A DNA stretch of 64,000 nucleotides from Maribacter spongiicola (GCF_004364165.1 NZ_SOAY01000018.1:1-64000); one strand, 5' to 3'; counted from the first letter of the stretch, positions 16,961-26,200 are shown. Numbers and translations are program-made. The notes: generated from the sequence alone by a model not told the origin.

Positions 16961-17770
16961 ATGAAAAAATTTGTATTAATTGTATTTGTATTTATAGGTG
17001 TTTCAGCTTGTAAGGTGAACCCGTTTACGGGTCAGAAAACATTGAATTTCTATCCGAACAGTCAGGTGTTCCCATCCGCATTTGCGCAATATGATCAATT
17101 TTTGACAGAAAATAAGGTAGTGACTGGTACTGCTGATGCTCAAATGATAACAAGGGTTGGGCAACGTATCTCTTCTGCAGCAGAGCGTTGGTTGACAGCA
17201 AACGGATACCCAGGTTATTTAAAAGACTATAAATGGGAATATAATTTGGTAAACGATGAAACCGTAAATGCATGGTGTATGCCAGGTGGTAAGATTGTAT
17301 TTTACACAGGTATTTTACCAATTACTCAAACAGAAACAGGTGTTGCAGTAGTCATGGGTCATGAAGTTGCACATGCTCTTGCTGATCACGGTGCACAGCG
17401 TATGAGCGCTGGTACTTTACAACAGGTAGGTGCAGTTGCAGGTAATGTTGCTATTAAAAATCAACAAACATTAGGCTTGTTCAATCAGGCTTATGGTGTA
17501 GGTACACAATATTTAGGTATGTTACCATTTAGTAGAGGGCATGAGACCGAAGCTGATAGAATCGGTTTACAGATTATGGCTATTGCAGGTTACGATCCTT
17601 ATGAAGCTGCAGAATTATGGAAACGTATGAAGGCGAACAGTGGAGGTCAGGCACCGCCAGAATTCATGAGTACACACCCTTCTAATGATACAAGAATAAA
17701 TAACCTAACAGCTTGGGCACCAGATGCCGCGGCAGAAGCAGCTAAATTTGGAGTAACTAAATTTAACTAA
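16961..17770 (+). CDS. M48-family metallopeptidase, lipoprotein
   Basis: A 269-residue periplasm-facing zinc protease of the BepA/LoiP type, expected to take part in outer membrane protein quality control. The lipobox GVSAC gives a lipidated cysteine at residue 17, followed by the family's NPFTGQKTLNF motif. The zinc motif is GHEVAHALADHGAQRMS near residues 133-149. The third ligand is the Glu in RGHETEADRIG. Genes for BAM components are not nearby. It has its own promoter and is followed by a strong terminator. Confidence 0.94.
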   Translation: MKKFVLIVFVFIGVSACKVNPFTGQKTLNFYPNSQVFPSAFAQYDQFLTENKVVTGTADAQMITRVGQRISSAAERWLTANGYPGYLKDYKWEYNLVNDETVNAWCMPGGKIVFYTGILPITQTETGVAVVMGHEVAHALADHGAQRMSAGTLQQVGAVAGNVAIKNQQTLGLFNQAYGVGTQYLGMLPFSRGHETEADRIGLQIMAIAGYDPYEAAELWKRMKANSGGQAPPEFMSTHPSNDTRINNLTAWAPDAAAEAAKFGVTKFN

Positions 17771-17794
17771 AACCTTAAAGATTATTGTATATTG

Positions 17795-17826
17795 AAGCCG
17801 TTCAGAAATGAACGGCTTTTATTTTT
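17795..17826 (+). terminator. Terminator hairpin abutting the next start codon
   Basis: A 10-bp perfect stem (AAGCCGTTCA with TGAACGGCTT) closes on GAAA and is followed by TTTTATTTTTT. It terminates the M48 gene. Its T run ends only about 4 nt before the ATG of the MFS gene, so it also occupies that gene's immediate 5' region. Confidence 0.9.
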
Positions 17827-17830
17827 TAAT

Positions 17831-19162
17831 ATGGGGAAGACACTAGTTGCAAAAGGAAGTAAGAAATTATTGAACGCATGGGCTTTTTACGACTGGGCAA
17901 ATTCAGTATATAGTTTAGTTATTTCTTCTGCAGTTTTTCCAATTTTTTATGGGGCACTTTTTAGAGTTGCCGGTATTGAAAAAGTAACCGTTTTTGGAGG
18001 TGAAATTACAAGAGCTCCTCTAATAAGTTACACCACTTCTTTAGCCTTTGTTTTTATAGCCATTGTTACTCCTTTAGTATCAGGTGTTGCAGATTATCTC
18101 GGAAATAAAAAAATGTTCATGAAGTTTTTCTGTTATTTAGGCGGAATCTCATGTATTGGTTTGTACTGGTTTTCTTTAGAGAATATTTATTTAGGTTTAG
18201 CTTGTTATTTCTTCGGGTTAGTGGGCTTTTGGGTAAGCTTTGCCATTAACAATTCATATCTGCCAGATGTAGCTTTCCCAAGGCAGCAAGATGCTATTAG
18301 TGCCAAAGGTTTTACGTTAGGATATGTTGGTAGTGTAATTCTATTAATTTTTAATTTGGCAATGGTCATGAAACCAGACTTCTTTGGTATTACTACAGAT
18401 GAAGCTGGCGCCGCTGAAATAAAGGCCATGAAATATTCATTTGTAACCGTAGGCATTTGGTGGATACTCTTTGCGCAATACAGCTTTTATTATCTGCCGA
18501 AAGGCTATAAGAAAGAAGGGAAAAGAACCAATATAGTTTTAAACGGATTTAAAGAGCTTCAACAGGTATGGCATCAACTAGGGGAGCAGGTAAAGCTAAA
18601 AAAATATTTAGGTGCTTTTTTTGTGTATAGTATGGCCGTGCAGACTGTAATGCTTATCGCCACATATTTCGGAGAAGAAGAAATAGCTTGGGGTACAGAC
18701 GCTGAACGAACAACAGGTTTAATCGTAAGTATATTAGTTATACAGATTGTGGCAATTTTAGGAGCGACGGTTACCGCTAGAGCATCTGAAAAATTCGGAA
18801 ATATTAATACACTTATTGTCGTAAATGCACTGTGGGTTGCTATTTGTATATATGCCTATTTTGTAATTACACCGACTGACTTTTATATTGCTGCAGGTTG
18901 TGTAGGTTTGGTGATGGGGGGTATACAAGCATTGTCAAGATCCACCTATTCAAAATTTTTACCAGAGACTACGGATACGACATCTTTTTTTAGTTTTTAT
19001 GATGTGGCTGAAAAAATAGGTATTATCATTGGTACTTTCCTTTATGGCGTAATAGCGCAAAAAACGGGTAGCATGAGAAGCTCCATTATATTCTTAGGTG
19101 TTTTCTTTTTAGTTGGAATGTTCTTGTTGACTAGAGTAAAAGAATCAAAAAAGCCCCTATAA
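17831..19162 (+). CDS. MFS transporter, UMF1/Atg22-like family
   Basis: A 443-residue polytopic membrane protein with about twelve transmembrane segments. The N-terminal block NAWAFYDWANSVYSLVISS is characteristic of the UMF1 family (related to the yeast vacuolar effluxer Atg22). The later SRSTYSKFLPE and SFFSFYDVAEKIG blocks support it. The substrate is unknown; amino acid or peptide efflux is the family precedent. I start at the ATG at 17831. The longer TTG frame would begin inside the terminator hairpin. That hairpin directly upstream raises the question of where its own promoter lies. Confidence 0.9.
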   Translation: MGKTLVAKGSKKLLNAWAFYDWANSVYSLVISSAVFPIFYGALFRVAGIEKVTVFGGEITRAPLISYTTSLAFVFIAIVTPLVSGVADYLGNKKMFMKFFCYLGGISCIGLYWFSLENIYLGLACYFFGLVGFWVSFAINNSYLPDVAFPRQQDAISAKGFTLGYVGSVILLIFNLAMVMKPDFFGITTDEAGAAEIKAMKYSFVTVGIWWILFAQYSFYYLPKGYKKEGKRTNIVLNGFKELQQVWHQLGEQVKLKKYLGAFFVYSMAVQTVMLIATYFGEEEIAWGTDAERTTGLIVSILVIQIVAILGATVTARASEKFGNINTLIVVNALWVAICIYAYFVITPTDFYIAAGCVGLVMGGIQALSRSTYSKFLPETTDTTSFFSFYDVAEKIGIIIGTFLYGVIAQKTGSMRSSIIFLGVFFLVGMFLLTRVKESKKPL

Positions 19163-19171
19163 AAGAGGCTT
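19145..19171 (-). terminator. Imperfect terminator after GIN-domain gene
   Basis: AAGCCCCT and AGAGGCTT pair with one C-A mismatch. On the minus strand the hairpin is followed by a T run (TTTTTTGATTC). It overlaps the 3' end of the MFS gene on the other strand and lies 37 nt beyond the GIN gene stop. Confidence 0.6.
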
Positions 19172-19207
19172 AGTTGAATTGATTGTTCGCTATTTTGATA
19201 TTACGGG

Positions 19208-19933
19208 TTAGCCTTTAGAAATGTCTCCGGATCCTGAGGTTTTAGTATCTACTTTCTGGGGGTTGCCTCTATAAGAAATATCTCCAGAGCCAGAAACACG
19301 TGCTTTAATAGATTTCTTTGCAGTTACTTGAATATCTGCAGATCCAGAGACAGTTGCTTCCACATTTTCTGCATCTAGGTCATACGCTTCAATATCGCCG
19401 CTACCAGAAATTGTAGCTTCAAAATCGGTAGTACTACCGCTTAAAACAATATCACCAGAACCTGACATTGTTGCAGATAAAGCGCTTGTATCAATATCTA
19501 ATGTAATATCACCTGATCCTGACATGGCTGTACTGAATTTATCTGCTTTAATTTTTGTTTTACCGACAATATCTCCGGATCCAGACATGGCTACAGAACT
19601 GATAGATTCTACAGGTACGGTAATGTGGATTCCAGATTTCCAATTGCTAGATTTTAGGTTGACGCCTTTTTCCGTCTTAATGACCAGTTTGCCATCTTTT
19701 ACCTCGGTGATAATATACTCTAGAAGATTTTCTTCACCTTTCAGGGTAATTTCACCTTCGCTGCCAGAAACTAAGTCAACATCGAACCAGCCAGAAACTG
19801 CTATTCCGTCATAATCTCCCGTGTTTCTTTCAATAGTTACATTGTTTCCGTTCCCTTTAATTGTTTTTCCCCATTGTGCAGAACAAGAAAATGAGATTAA
19901 TGCTGCACTTAGTAACACACTTAATTTTTTCAT
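19208..19933 (-). CDS. Exported head-GIN (DUF2807) beta-helix protein
   Basis: A 241-residue secreted protein with signal peptide (cleavage near SCSA-Q, residue 20). It belongs to the 'head GIN domain' family (DUF2807), predicted to fold as a right-handed beta-solenoid. Seven copies of SGSGDI or a close variant (one reads SGSADI) recur about every 20 residues from residue 120 to the end, marking the turns of the solenoid. It is the last gene of a four-gene unit led by an ECF sigma factor. I use the ATG at 19933; the longer frame starts at GTG. The molecular function of GIN proteins is unknown; a cell-envelope role is inferred. Confidence 0.88.
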   Translation of the reverse strand: MKKLSVLLSAALISFSCSAQWGKTIKGNGNNVTIERNTGDYDGIAVSGWFDVDLVSGSEGEITLKGEENLLEYIITEVKDGKLVIKTEKGVNLKSSNWKSGIHITVPVESISSVAMSGSGDIVGKTKIKADKFSTAMSGSGDITLDIDTSALSATMSGSGDIVLSGSTTDFEATISGSGDIEAYDLDAENVEATVSGSADIQVTAKKSIKARVSGSGDISYRGNPQKVDTKTSGSGDISKG

Positions 19934-19960
19934 GATTTTCACTTTTAATTGATTGATATT

Positions 19961-21055
19961 TTATTTTTTAGTAAAACTTATTCCGCCATAGTCACTTGAT
20001 AGCGTCATTTTATTTCCACTTCCTTTAGAACCATAAAAACCTTCGTAGTGCTTGTCAGAAGATTTTTCTGTACTGATATTAATGGTAAAGTCATCTTTTC
20101 CGCTAACTCCCGCATAACTGGTAGAAATGTCGAAATCGAAATGATAATCGCTATGGTATCCTATTTTAATTCCTGTATAATCCGTTCTAATATTTACATT
20201 ACCAGCATCTGCTGCAAGTTCATTTATTCGTATTGATCCATAGTCAGCACCAATGGATACGTCACCATGTACGGTACCAAGTTTTACAGTAATATAATCG
20301 CCATTACCATCAATACTATTTAGTTCGTCGATATCCATATTGCCATAGTCGCTTGTATATTCAAGATTATCCATAATGCCAATACTGGCGTTGGTGTAAT
20401 CTGCATTGATAGCAAGATTTCCAGCTTTTTCTATGGTAAAACCTGAGTAGTCGGCTCTAATTTCTCCACTATTGATATATCCAATTGTAGATTTTGAAGT
20501 GTAATCGAAATTTAAACGATTATTACGACCTCTCAGTTCTCCTAAATCTAGCCTTCCGTAGTCACAATTAATTCTGGCATGACCATCAATTCTATCGAGG
20601 CTAATATTACCATAATCGTTACTCAGATCTACATTGTTCTTTACTGGAACTTTAATGGTGTAGTTGATCTGCATGTTAACATTGTTATTGTTTCCCCAGC
20701 TCCATCCCCAGCCATTACTACTTTTATTAAAAATAGTTTCTGCAGAAACACGTTCGCTACTTGCTTCAAAATCAATGGAAATTTCATCTAATTTTTTCTG
20801 AACCTTTTCTTCGTTGTTACCATTCGTTTTAATGTGAACTTCAATAACTACCCGGTTCTCGTTCCAAGAAGTAATATTTAAATTACCGTAAGAGTTATTG
20901 ATTTTTAGCAAGGCATTAGCATTAACATTAAACTCTTTTTTAATCTTTTTTTCTTTGGTATGCTTACCGTCAAAAGAAGTGTCGTTTGCATTTGCTACAG
21001 TAGTTAATGCAAGTAAAAGTAGCCACATATATTTATATAGTATAGTTTTCATCAT
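19961..21055 (-). CDS. Exported DUF4097-like beta-helix protein
   Basis: A 364-residue protein with a signal peptide (LLLLALTTVANA, cleavage near residue 23). The body carries repeated short strands with DYG/DYT turns (SNDYGNISLD, NCDYGRLDL, TSDYGNMDID, SSDYGGISF) at roughly 20-residue intervals. This is the pattern of the DUF4097 putative adhesin family, a predicted beta-solenoid. It overlaps the upstream gene by 23 nt and so is translationally coupled to it. It precedes the GIN-domain gene by 18 nt. Both solenoids probably act at the envelope under the ECF sigma of the operon. Confidence 0.85.
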   Translation of the reverse strand: MMKTILYKYMWLLLLALTTVANANDTSFDGKHTKEKKIKKEFNVNANALLKINNSYGNLNITSWNENRVVIEVHIKTNGNNEEKVQKKLDEISIDFEASSERVSAETIFNKSSNGWGWSWGNNNNVNMQINYTIKVPVKNNVDLSNDYGNISLDRIDGHARINCDYGRLDLGELRGRNNRLNFDYTSKSTIGYINSGEIRADYSGFTIEKAGNLAINADYTNASIGIMDNLEYTSDYGNMDIDELNSIDGNGDYITVKLGTVHGDVSIGADYGSIRINELAADAGNVNIRTDYTGIKIGYHSDYHFDFDISTSYAGVSGKDDFTINISTEKSSDKHYEGFYGSKGSGNKMTLSSDYGGISFTKK

Positions 21056-21596
21056 TTGATTTTTTTATTGATTTAATATTCTCAATTTGAACCATAACCT
21101 CGTTTAAAAGGTCAATTCTAGTTTGAAAATTTGTGATCATAGCACTTAAAATTAATTTGCTATTACCACCGTTTACTAGGTCTTGTTCCATTGTGGTATA
21201 ATTCAATTGAAGCTTTTTCAATTGAGCCATGGTGTCATTTATTATCTTTTCTGTTTCTGGTGATTTTTCAGAGTTCAGTTCATTGATCTGCTGTTCAATT
21301 AAATTCGCGAAATAAAATTGAGTCTTAGAGGCTTCAGGTGAAATATCGGCAACCTGATCTTCAATGCTACTAGCCTTGTTAAGTTGAAATAATCCAACAG
21401 ATAATAGAATGGCAATAGAAGCGGCAACAGACAAAAAGAGCATCCAAGGATTCTTTTTCTTAGGGGCAAGCGTCACCACGCCTTTAGATTCATTTAGTTT
21501 TTCTAAAAAACGTTGTTGGTGCCCATTGTTAGGTTCCGCATAATCCATTTTGTCCTGTAGCTCAATAAAAAGCTCGTCTATAGTATCTTTCTTCAT
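21033..21596 (-). CDS. Putative anti-sigma factor, single-pass membrane protein
   Basis: A 187-residue protein with a cytoplasmic N-terminus of about 50 residues (MKKDTIDELFIELQDKMD...). One transmembrane helix follows near residues 52-69 (FLSVAASIAILLSVGLF). The rest is a helical, probably coiled-coil, extracytoplasmic part rich in E, K, L and Q. Its ATG overlaps the sigma factor stop codon by one base (TAATG), the usual arrangement of sigma and anti-sigma pairs. I see no canonical anti-sigma zinc motif. The anti-sigma role is inferred from topology and position. Confidence 0.78.
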   Translation of the reverse strand: MKKDTIDELFIELQDKMDYAEPNNGHQQRFLEKLNESKGVVTLAPKKKNPWMLFLSVAASIAILLSVGLFQLNKASSIEDQVADISPEASKTQFYFANLIEQQINELNSEKSPETEKIINDTMAQLKKLQLNYTTMEQDLVNGGNSKLILSAMITNFQTRIDLLNEVMVQIENIKSIKKSNDENYTI

Positions 21597-22150
21597 TAGA
21601 CTGCGAGTGTTAATTTTTTTCTAAGACTTTCTTTTGCTCTTGAAACAGTAGTTCTGCAATTGGCATAACTAATGTTCATGATTTCGCTGATTTCATCATA
21701 ATCAAACCCTTCGATTAAATGTAAGGTCAAAGAAATTCTGTAATTGTCTTTTAAATCTTTCATGGTTTCCATCACTTTTTGAGCCTTTAGTTCTGTAAAC
21801 ACATGGTCAGATGCAATTCCGTCATTATCTTCGACCTTGTACAATACTTCATCTAAAGCAACTTCATTCTTTTTCTGTTGCTTTCTATATTGATGTATGC
21901 TGTTGTTTATAACAATGCGCTTCAACCAAGATCCAAAAGTTACTTCCCCTTTAAAAGTATGCAGTTTCGTAAATGCGCTTAGAAACGATTCTTGCATAAT
22001 GTCTTCTGCTTGGGCAGTGTCTTTTACGATTCTTAGAGATGTGTTGAACATAGCCTTGTAATACCTATTGTACACTTCTAGCTGTGCACTTTGTTTACCG
22101 GCCATGCACAATTGCACTAGCTCATCAATATGTTCTCTTTGTTGGCTCAA
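21596..22150 (-). CDS. RNA polymerase sigma factor, ECF subfamily
   Basis: A 184-residue ECF sigma factor. Region 2 includes AEDIMQESFLSAFTKL and FGSWLKRIVINNSIHQYRK (residues 47-90). Region 4 includes HLIEGFDYDEISEIMNIS and RTTVSRAKESLRKKL (residues 143-180). It leads a four-gene unit with a putative anti-sigma factor and two exported beta-solenoid proteins. The likely picture is an envelope-sensing system that controls its own operon. No perfect TAnnTTTG box is visible upstream, which fits transcription by a different sigma, perhaps itself. Confidence 0.93.
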   Translation of the reverse strand: MSQQREHIDELVQLCMAGKQSAQLEVYNRYYKAMFNTSLRIVKDTAQAEDIMQESFLSAFTKLHTFKGEVTFGSWLKRIVINNSIHQYRKQQKKNEVALDEVLYKVEDNDGIASDHVFTELKAQKVMETMKDLKDNYRISLTLHLIEGFDYDEISEIMNISYANCRTTVSRAKESLRKKLTLAV

Positions 22151-22474
22151 AAAGTGATTGGTTTTATTGAAAGATGATTCAATTTACGGTTTGTTACAGT
22201 TTGGTAAAATTTATATTCAAAATTCTTTACTTTTTAAAGAACATCTGATTTATAAAGGGGCGTTTTGTAATTACTATATGAGCTTGTGCTGAGGTAGTCA
22301 ACTTTAATACTATCTTATTTTTACGAATTAATTCACTTGGCACAAGAATTGAAATACCTTAATGCAAGTGAAGGTGCAAAAGCTGTAGTATCCTTATTTA
22401 TAGTGCTTCTACGGCATTTATGTATAATTTATAAAAATAAAATTCTGTTTGTTTAATGACAGAATGACCGATAT
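22151..22474. other. 324-nt divergent spacer between ECF sigma operon and lon
   Basis: I find no gene or RNA in this spacer. It should hold the promoters of the leftward sigma operon and of lon. Notable pieces are a sigma-54-like element, CACTTG and CAAGTG arms at 22334-22339 and 22365-22370 around it, and an ATTCTGT/ACAGAAT hairpin with a 10-base loop at 22442-22465 just before the lon start. Confidence 0.5.
22337..22352 (+). promoter_or_regulatory. Sigma-54-like promoter element upstream of lon
   Basis: TTGGCACAAGAATTGA matches the sigma-54 consensus TTGGCACRNNNNTTGC with correct spacing at every fixed base but the last, where A replaces the C of the -12 GC. That C is normally important, so the match is suggestive only. 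It lies about 120 nt before the lon ATG. Confidence 0.3.
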
Positions 22475-24931
22475 ATGAGTATGGGAGATTCTAAATTTTC
22501 AAATTTTGACAATATGTCTTTACAGGTGATCGATCAAGATTCTGAGCTTATACCACTATTGACCCCCGAAGATGAGGAGCAAATGAATAGTGAGATATTG
22601 CCAGAAACCTTACCGATATTGCCTTTAAGAAATACGGTACTTTTTCCTGGTGTAGTAATTCCGATTACTGCGGGTAGGGACAAAAGTATTCGTTTAATAA
22701 AAGATGCTAATAATGGCTCTAAAGTCATCGGTGTAGTTTCTCAGAAAAACGAAGAAACCGAAAACCCCGATGTGCAAGATATTAACACCCTAGGTACGGT
22801 GGCCAAAATATTACGCGTGTTACAAATGCCCGATGGTAATACAACGGTCATCATTCAAGGTAAAAAACGTTTTGAGATTGCCGAGGTTTTGACTAAAAAG
22901 CCATATCTAACGGCTACGGTTAGGGAGACCGAAGAAATAAGACCGGGAAAAAATGATAAGGAGTTCTCTGCCATTATAGAATCTATCAAAGAATTGGCAT
23001 TAAAGATTATTAGAGATAATCCGAACATTCCTAGTGAGGCATCTTTTGCCATTAAGAATATTCAAAGCGACTCTTTTTTAATCAACTTTGTATCGTCTAA
23101 TCTTAATTTAGATGTAAAGGCGAAACAAGAGTTATTAGAGATAAGTAGTCTGCAAGAACGTGCATTGGCAACATTGAAATACATGAATGTTGAAATGCAG
23201 AAGTTAGAGCTTAAAAACGATATTCAGTCGAAGGTTAGAAATGACCTAGACCAGCAGCAAAGAGAGTACTTTTTACACCAACAAATGAAAACCATTCAAG
23301 AAGAATTAGGTGGTGTTTCGTATGATGAGGAGTTAGAGGAGATGAAAATCAAGTCTAAAAAGAAGAAGTGGGGCAAGAAAGTAAAAGAGCATTTTGATAA
23401 GGAGCTATCTAAAATGAAGCGTATGAATCCGCAAGTGGCAGAATATTCCATCCAAAGAAATTATTTGGATCTCATGCTAGATTTACCTTGGAGAGAATTT
23501 TCGAAAGATAAGTTCGATTTAAAACGCGCACAACGTATTCTAGATCGTGACCATTATGGTTTAGAAGATGTCAAGAAAAGAATCATAGAATACCTGGCAG
23601 TATTAAAACTCCGTAACGATATGAAATCTCCGATTTTATGTCTATACGGACCTCCGGGAGTTGGTAAAACTTCTTTGGGTAAATCTGTGGCAGAAGCATT
23701 GGGTAGAGAATATGTAAGAATGTCTTTAGGTGGTTTACGTGATGAAGCTGAAATTAGAGGGCACCGTAAGACCTACATTGGTGCTATGCCAGGTAGAATT
23801 ATTCAAAGTCTTAAAAAGGCAGGTACATCAAACCCTGTATTTATTTTAGATGAAATAGATAAATTATCGAATAGTAATCAAGGTGATCCATCTTCTGCAA
23901 TGTTAGAGGTATTAGATCCTGAGCAGAATAGTGATTTTCACGATAATTTTTTAGAGTTAGGGTATGATCTTTCTAAAGTAATGTTCGTTGCTACAGCAAA
24001 TAATTTAGGTAGTATACAGCCGGCACTTAGAGATCGTATGGAGATTATTCATGTAAGTGGTTATACCATTGAAGAGAAGGTAGAGATTGCCAAAAAGCAT
24101 TTACTGCCAAAGCAATTAACTGAACATGGTTTAGATTCTAGTCATTTAAAAATTGGTAAGCCCCAATTAGAGAAAATTGTTGAGGGGTATACCCGCGAAT
24201 CTGGCGTGCGTTCTTTAGAGAAGCAAATTGCTAAAATGGTACGTTACGCGGCAAAATCAATAGCTACAGAAGAGGAATATGAAATAAAGATTAGTAATGA
24301 AGTTATTATAGAAGTATTGGGCGCACCAAAAATGGAGCGTGACAAATATGAAAATAATGAAGTTGCGGGTGTAGTAACAGGTCTTGCTTGGACTAGTGTT
24401 GGTGGTGATATATTGTTTATTGAATCTATACTTTCAAAAGGTAAAGGTACTATGACAATTACCGGTAACCTTGGTAAGGTGATGAAAGAATCTGCAACCA
24501 TTGCAATGGAATATATAAAATCTAATGCCGAACGTTTTGGAATTGATGCAGCAGTTTTTGAAAAGTACAATGTACATATTCACGTGCCTGAGGGTGCAAC
24601 CCCTAAAGATGGTCCGAGTGCAGGAATAACTATGTTAACTTCTTTAGTTTCGTTGTTTACTCAAAAACGTATTAAAAAGAGCTTGGCGATGACAGGTGAA
24701 ATTACCTTACGTGGTAAAGTTTTACCGGTAGGCGGAATAAAGGAGAAGATTCTTGCAGCAAAAAGAGCGAAAATTAAAGAGATAATTCTTTGTGCAGATA
24801 ATGAGCGTGATATTAAAGAAATCAAAGAATCTTACTTAAAAGGATTGACCTTTCATTATGTAAAAGAAATGTCTGAAGTAATCGATATTGCCATTACAGA
24901 TGTCAAAGTAAAAAACGCAAAGGAGCTATAG
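22475..24931 (+). CDS. lon: ATP-dependent protease Lon
   Basis: An 818-residue cytoplasmic AAA+ protease that degrades damaged and regulatory proteins. It shows the N-terminal LON substrate-binding domain ([19 protein letters not shown]), an ATPase with Walker [10 protein letters not shown] near residue 392 and Walker [10 protein letters not shown], and a C-terminal protease domain. The Ser-Lys dyad is in [11 protein letters not shown] (Ser near 715) and [13 protein letters not shown] (Lys near 757). The length is normal for Bacteroidota Lon. The long upstream spacer and a hairpin just before the start codon may reflect stress control. cmk follows 28 nt later with its own -7 box. Confidence 0.97.
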   Translation: MSMGDSKFSNFDNMSLQVIDQDSELIPLLTPEDEEQMNSEILPETLPILPLRNTVLFPGVVIPITAGRDKSIRLIKDANNGSKVIGVVSQKNEETENPDVQDINTLGTVAKILRVLQMPDGNTTVIIQGKKRFEIAEVLTKKPYLTATVRETEEIRPGKNDKEFSAIIESIKELALKIIRDNPNIPSEASFAIKNIQSDSFLINFVSSNLNLDVKAKQELLEISSLQERALATLKYMNVEMQKLELKNDIQSKVRNDLDQQQREYFLHQQMKTIQEELGGVSYDEELEEMKIKSKKKKWGKKVKEHFDKELSKMKRMNPQVAEYSIQRNYLDLMLDLPWREFSKDKFDLKRAQRILDRDHYGLEDVKKRIIEYLAVLKLRNDMKSPILCLYGPPGVGKTSLGKSVAEALGREYVRMSLGGLRDEAEIRGHRKTYIGAMPGRIIQSLKKAGTSNPVFILDEIDKLSNSNQGDPSSAMLEVLDPEQNSDFHDNFLELGYDLSKVMFVATANNLGSIQPALRDRMEIIHVSGYTIEEKVEIAKKHLLPKQLTEHGLDSSHLKIGKPQLEKIVEGYTRESGVRSLEKQIAKMVRYAAKSIATEEEYEIKISNEVIIEVLGAPKMERDKYENNEVAGVVTGLAWTSVGGDILFIESILSKGKGTMTITGNLGKVMKESATIAMEYIKSNAERFGIDAAVFEKYNVHIHVPEGATPKDGPSAGITMLTSLVSLFTQKRIKKSLAMTGEITLRGKVLPVGGIKEKILAAKRAKIKEIILCADNERDIKEIKESYLKGLTFHYVKEMSEVIDIAITDVKVKNAKEL

Positions 24932-24946
24932 TATAGCTTTTCTTTA

Positions 24947-24954
24947 TATTTTTG
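24947..24954 (+). promoter_or_regulatory. -7 box 5 nt before cmk start
   Basis: TATTTTTG matches TAnnTTTG. It ends 5 nt before the cmk ATG, so a start site 6 nt after the box would coincide with the A of the ATG. Confidence 0.45.
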
Positions 24955-24959
24955 GAACA

Positions 24960-25658
24960 ATGAAAAAAATCACTATTGCAATCGACGGATTCTCTTCTAC
25001 AGGAAAGAGTACTTTGGCTAAGCAATTAGCTAAAAAACTAGAATATGTATATGTAGACACTGGTGCAATGTACCGCGCAGTTACATTGTTTGCCATGAAG
25101 TCCGGTTTTGTTGAAGCGGTTGAAGTTGATGAAGATGCATTAGTGAAATCGTTAGGTGATATTGAGCTGAATTTTATTTTTAATTCAGACTTAGGGTATG
25201 CCGAAATGTATTTGAATGGTGAAAATGTAGAGAAGGAAATAAGAACCATGCCCGTTTCAAAAAATGTAAGTCAGGTTTCGGTTATAGCAGCTGTGCGAGA
25301 AAAATTGGTAGCTATGCAACAAGCTATGGGTGTTAGTAAAGGCCTTGTTATGGACGGTAGAGACATCGGTACTGTAGTATTCCCTGATGCTGAACTTAAA
25401 ATTTTCATGACAGCTTCACCAGAAAAACGTGCGGTAAGAAGATATAAAGAATTGTTGGATAGGGGAGAGAACGTTGTTTATGCAGATATTCTAGAAAATG
25501 TTGAAAAGCGAGATTATATAGATAGTAACCGTGCAATCTCACCTTTGAAAAGGGCAGAAGATGCTATAGAATTTGACAATAGTGATTTAGGCCTGGCGGA
25601 TCAGTTTCAAAGAATATATGAACATTCGCTTCGGGTGATTGAAAAACATCAAGTATAA
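24960..25658 (+). CDS. cmk: Cytidylate kinase
   Basis: Cmk phosphorylates CMP and dCMP to the diphosphates. The 232-residue protein starts MKKITIAIDGFSSTGKST, with the P-loop at residues 10-18. It continues with VYVDTGAMYRAVTLFA and MDGRDIGTVVFPDA, the NMP-binding and nucleotide-monophosphate-specific blocks of the family. The C-terminal RRYKEL and KRAEDA segments provide the lid. It has its own very close promoter and ends in a bidirectional terminator shared with the convergent BON-LysM gene. Confidence 0.96.
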   Translation: MKKITIAIDGFSSTGKSTLAKQLAKKLEYVYVDTGAMYRAVTLFAMKSGFVEAVEVDEDALVKSLGDIELNFIFNSDLGYAEMYLNGENVEKEIRTMPVSKNVSQVSVIAAVREKLVAMQQAMGVSKGLVMDGRDIGTVVFPDAELKIFMTASPEKRAVRRYKELLDRGENVVYADILENVEKRDYIDSNRAISPLKRAEDAIEFDNSDLGLADQFQRIYEHSLRVIEKHQV

Positions 25659-25688
25659 AAAAGAGGTTAGCAATGCTAACCTCTTTTT
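25658..25688. terminator. Bidirectional terminator between cmk and the BON-LysM gene
   Basis: A 14-bp stem (AAAAAGAGGTTAGC-type arm) closes on AAT, with A and T runs on the two sides. It can terminate both the rightward cmk and the leftward BON-LysM gene. Confidence 0.93.
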
Positions 25689-25707
25689 ATTTATATTCTA
25701 ATGAATA

Positions 25708-26088
25708 TTATTTGTTTGGTATTACCAATACTTGATCAGGATGAATAACATCTGGATTTTTCAAAATACCAGTGTTTGCCTCAAAAATAGCTTTATACTT
25801 CATAGCATCACCGTAGTAGTGCTTTGCTATTTTACTTAAAGACTCACCACTTTTAACAACATGTCTGTGATATACAGAATCGTCTTCAACAGTAATATTA
25901 GCTTTTATATCAGAAGGACTTTCGCCTCCTAATTGCTTAATTTTATCCCACATTAGGTCTTTCTCATAAGGCGTATTTGCTTGTCCTTTCACTTTAAGAA
26001 CATCACCTTCAACGGTTACATTTCCGTCTTTTATACCTAATTGCTCACCAAGATCTAATACACCTTGATATTTTGCCTTAACACTCAT
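25708..26088 (-). CDS. BON-LysM protein, Kbp/YgaU-like
   Basis: A 126-residue soluble protein without a signal peptide. Residues 1-70 form a BON-like domain (LGIKDGNVTVEGDVLKVKGQ). Residues 75-126 form a LysM domain (HVVKSGESLSKIAKHYYGDA ending VLVIPNK). This architecture matches E. coli YgaU (Kbp), a potassium-binding protein. The role here is inferred from that match. It is a single gene facing the cmk terminator. Divergent to it is rpsA, 263 nt away. Confidence 0.9.
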   Translation of the reverse strand: MSVKAKYQGVLDLGEQLGIKDGNVTVEGDVLKVKGQANTPYEKDLMWDKIKQLGGESPSDIKANITVEDDSVYHRHVVKSGESLSKIAKHYYGDAMKYKAIFEANTGILKNPDVIHPDQVLVIPNK

Positions 26089-26200
26089 AATTTTACTTTT
26101 TTTAATGGTTATTATAATACTTCTAAGATAAGCATATTTAAGATATTTAATTCTAAAATCATGCCAAATTCATTAAATGAACGCGTAATACTTTGTTGTG

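Noticed and set aside
19145..19171. Terminator for the MFS gene
   Set aside because: The T run is on the minus strand, so the hairpin fits the leftward GIN-domain gene better; the plus strand has no T tract.
22151..22474. Hidden small gene or RNA in the lon spacer
   Set aside because: No frame of useful length and no strong folded element; it is AT-rich promoter DNA.
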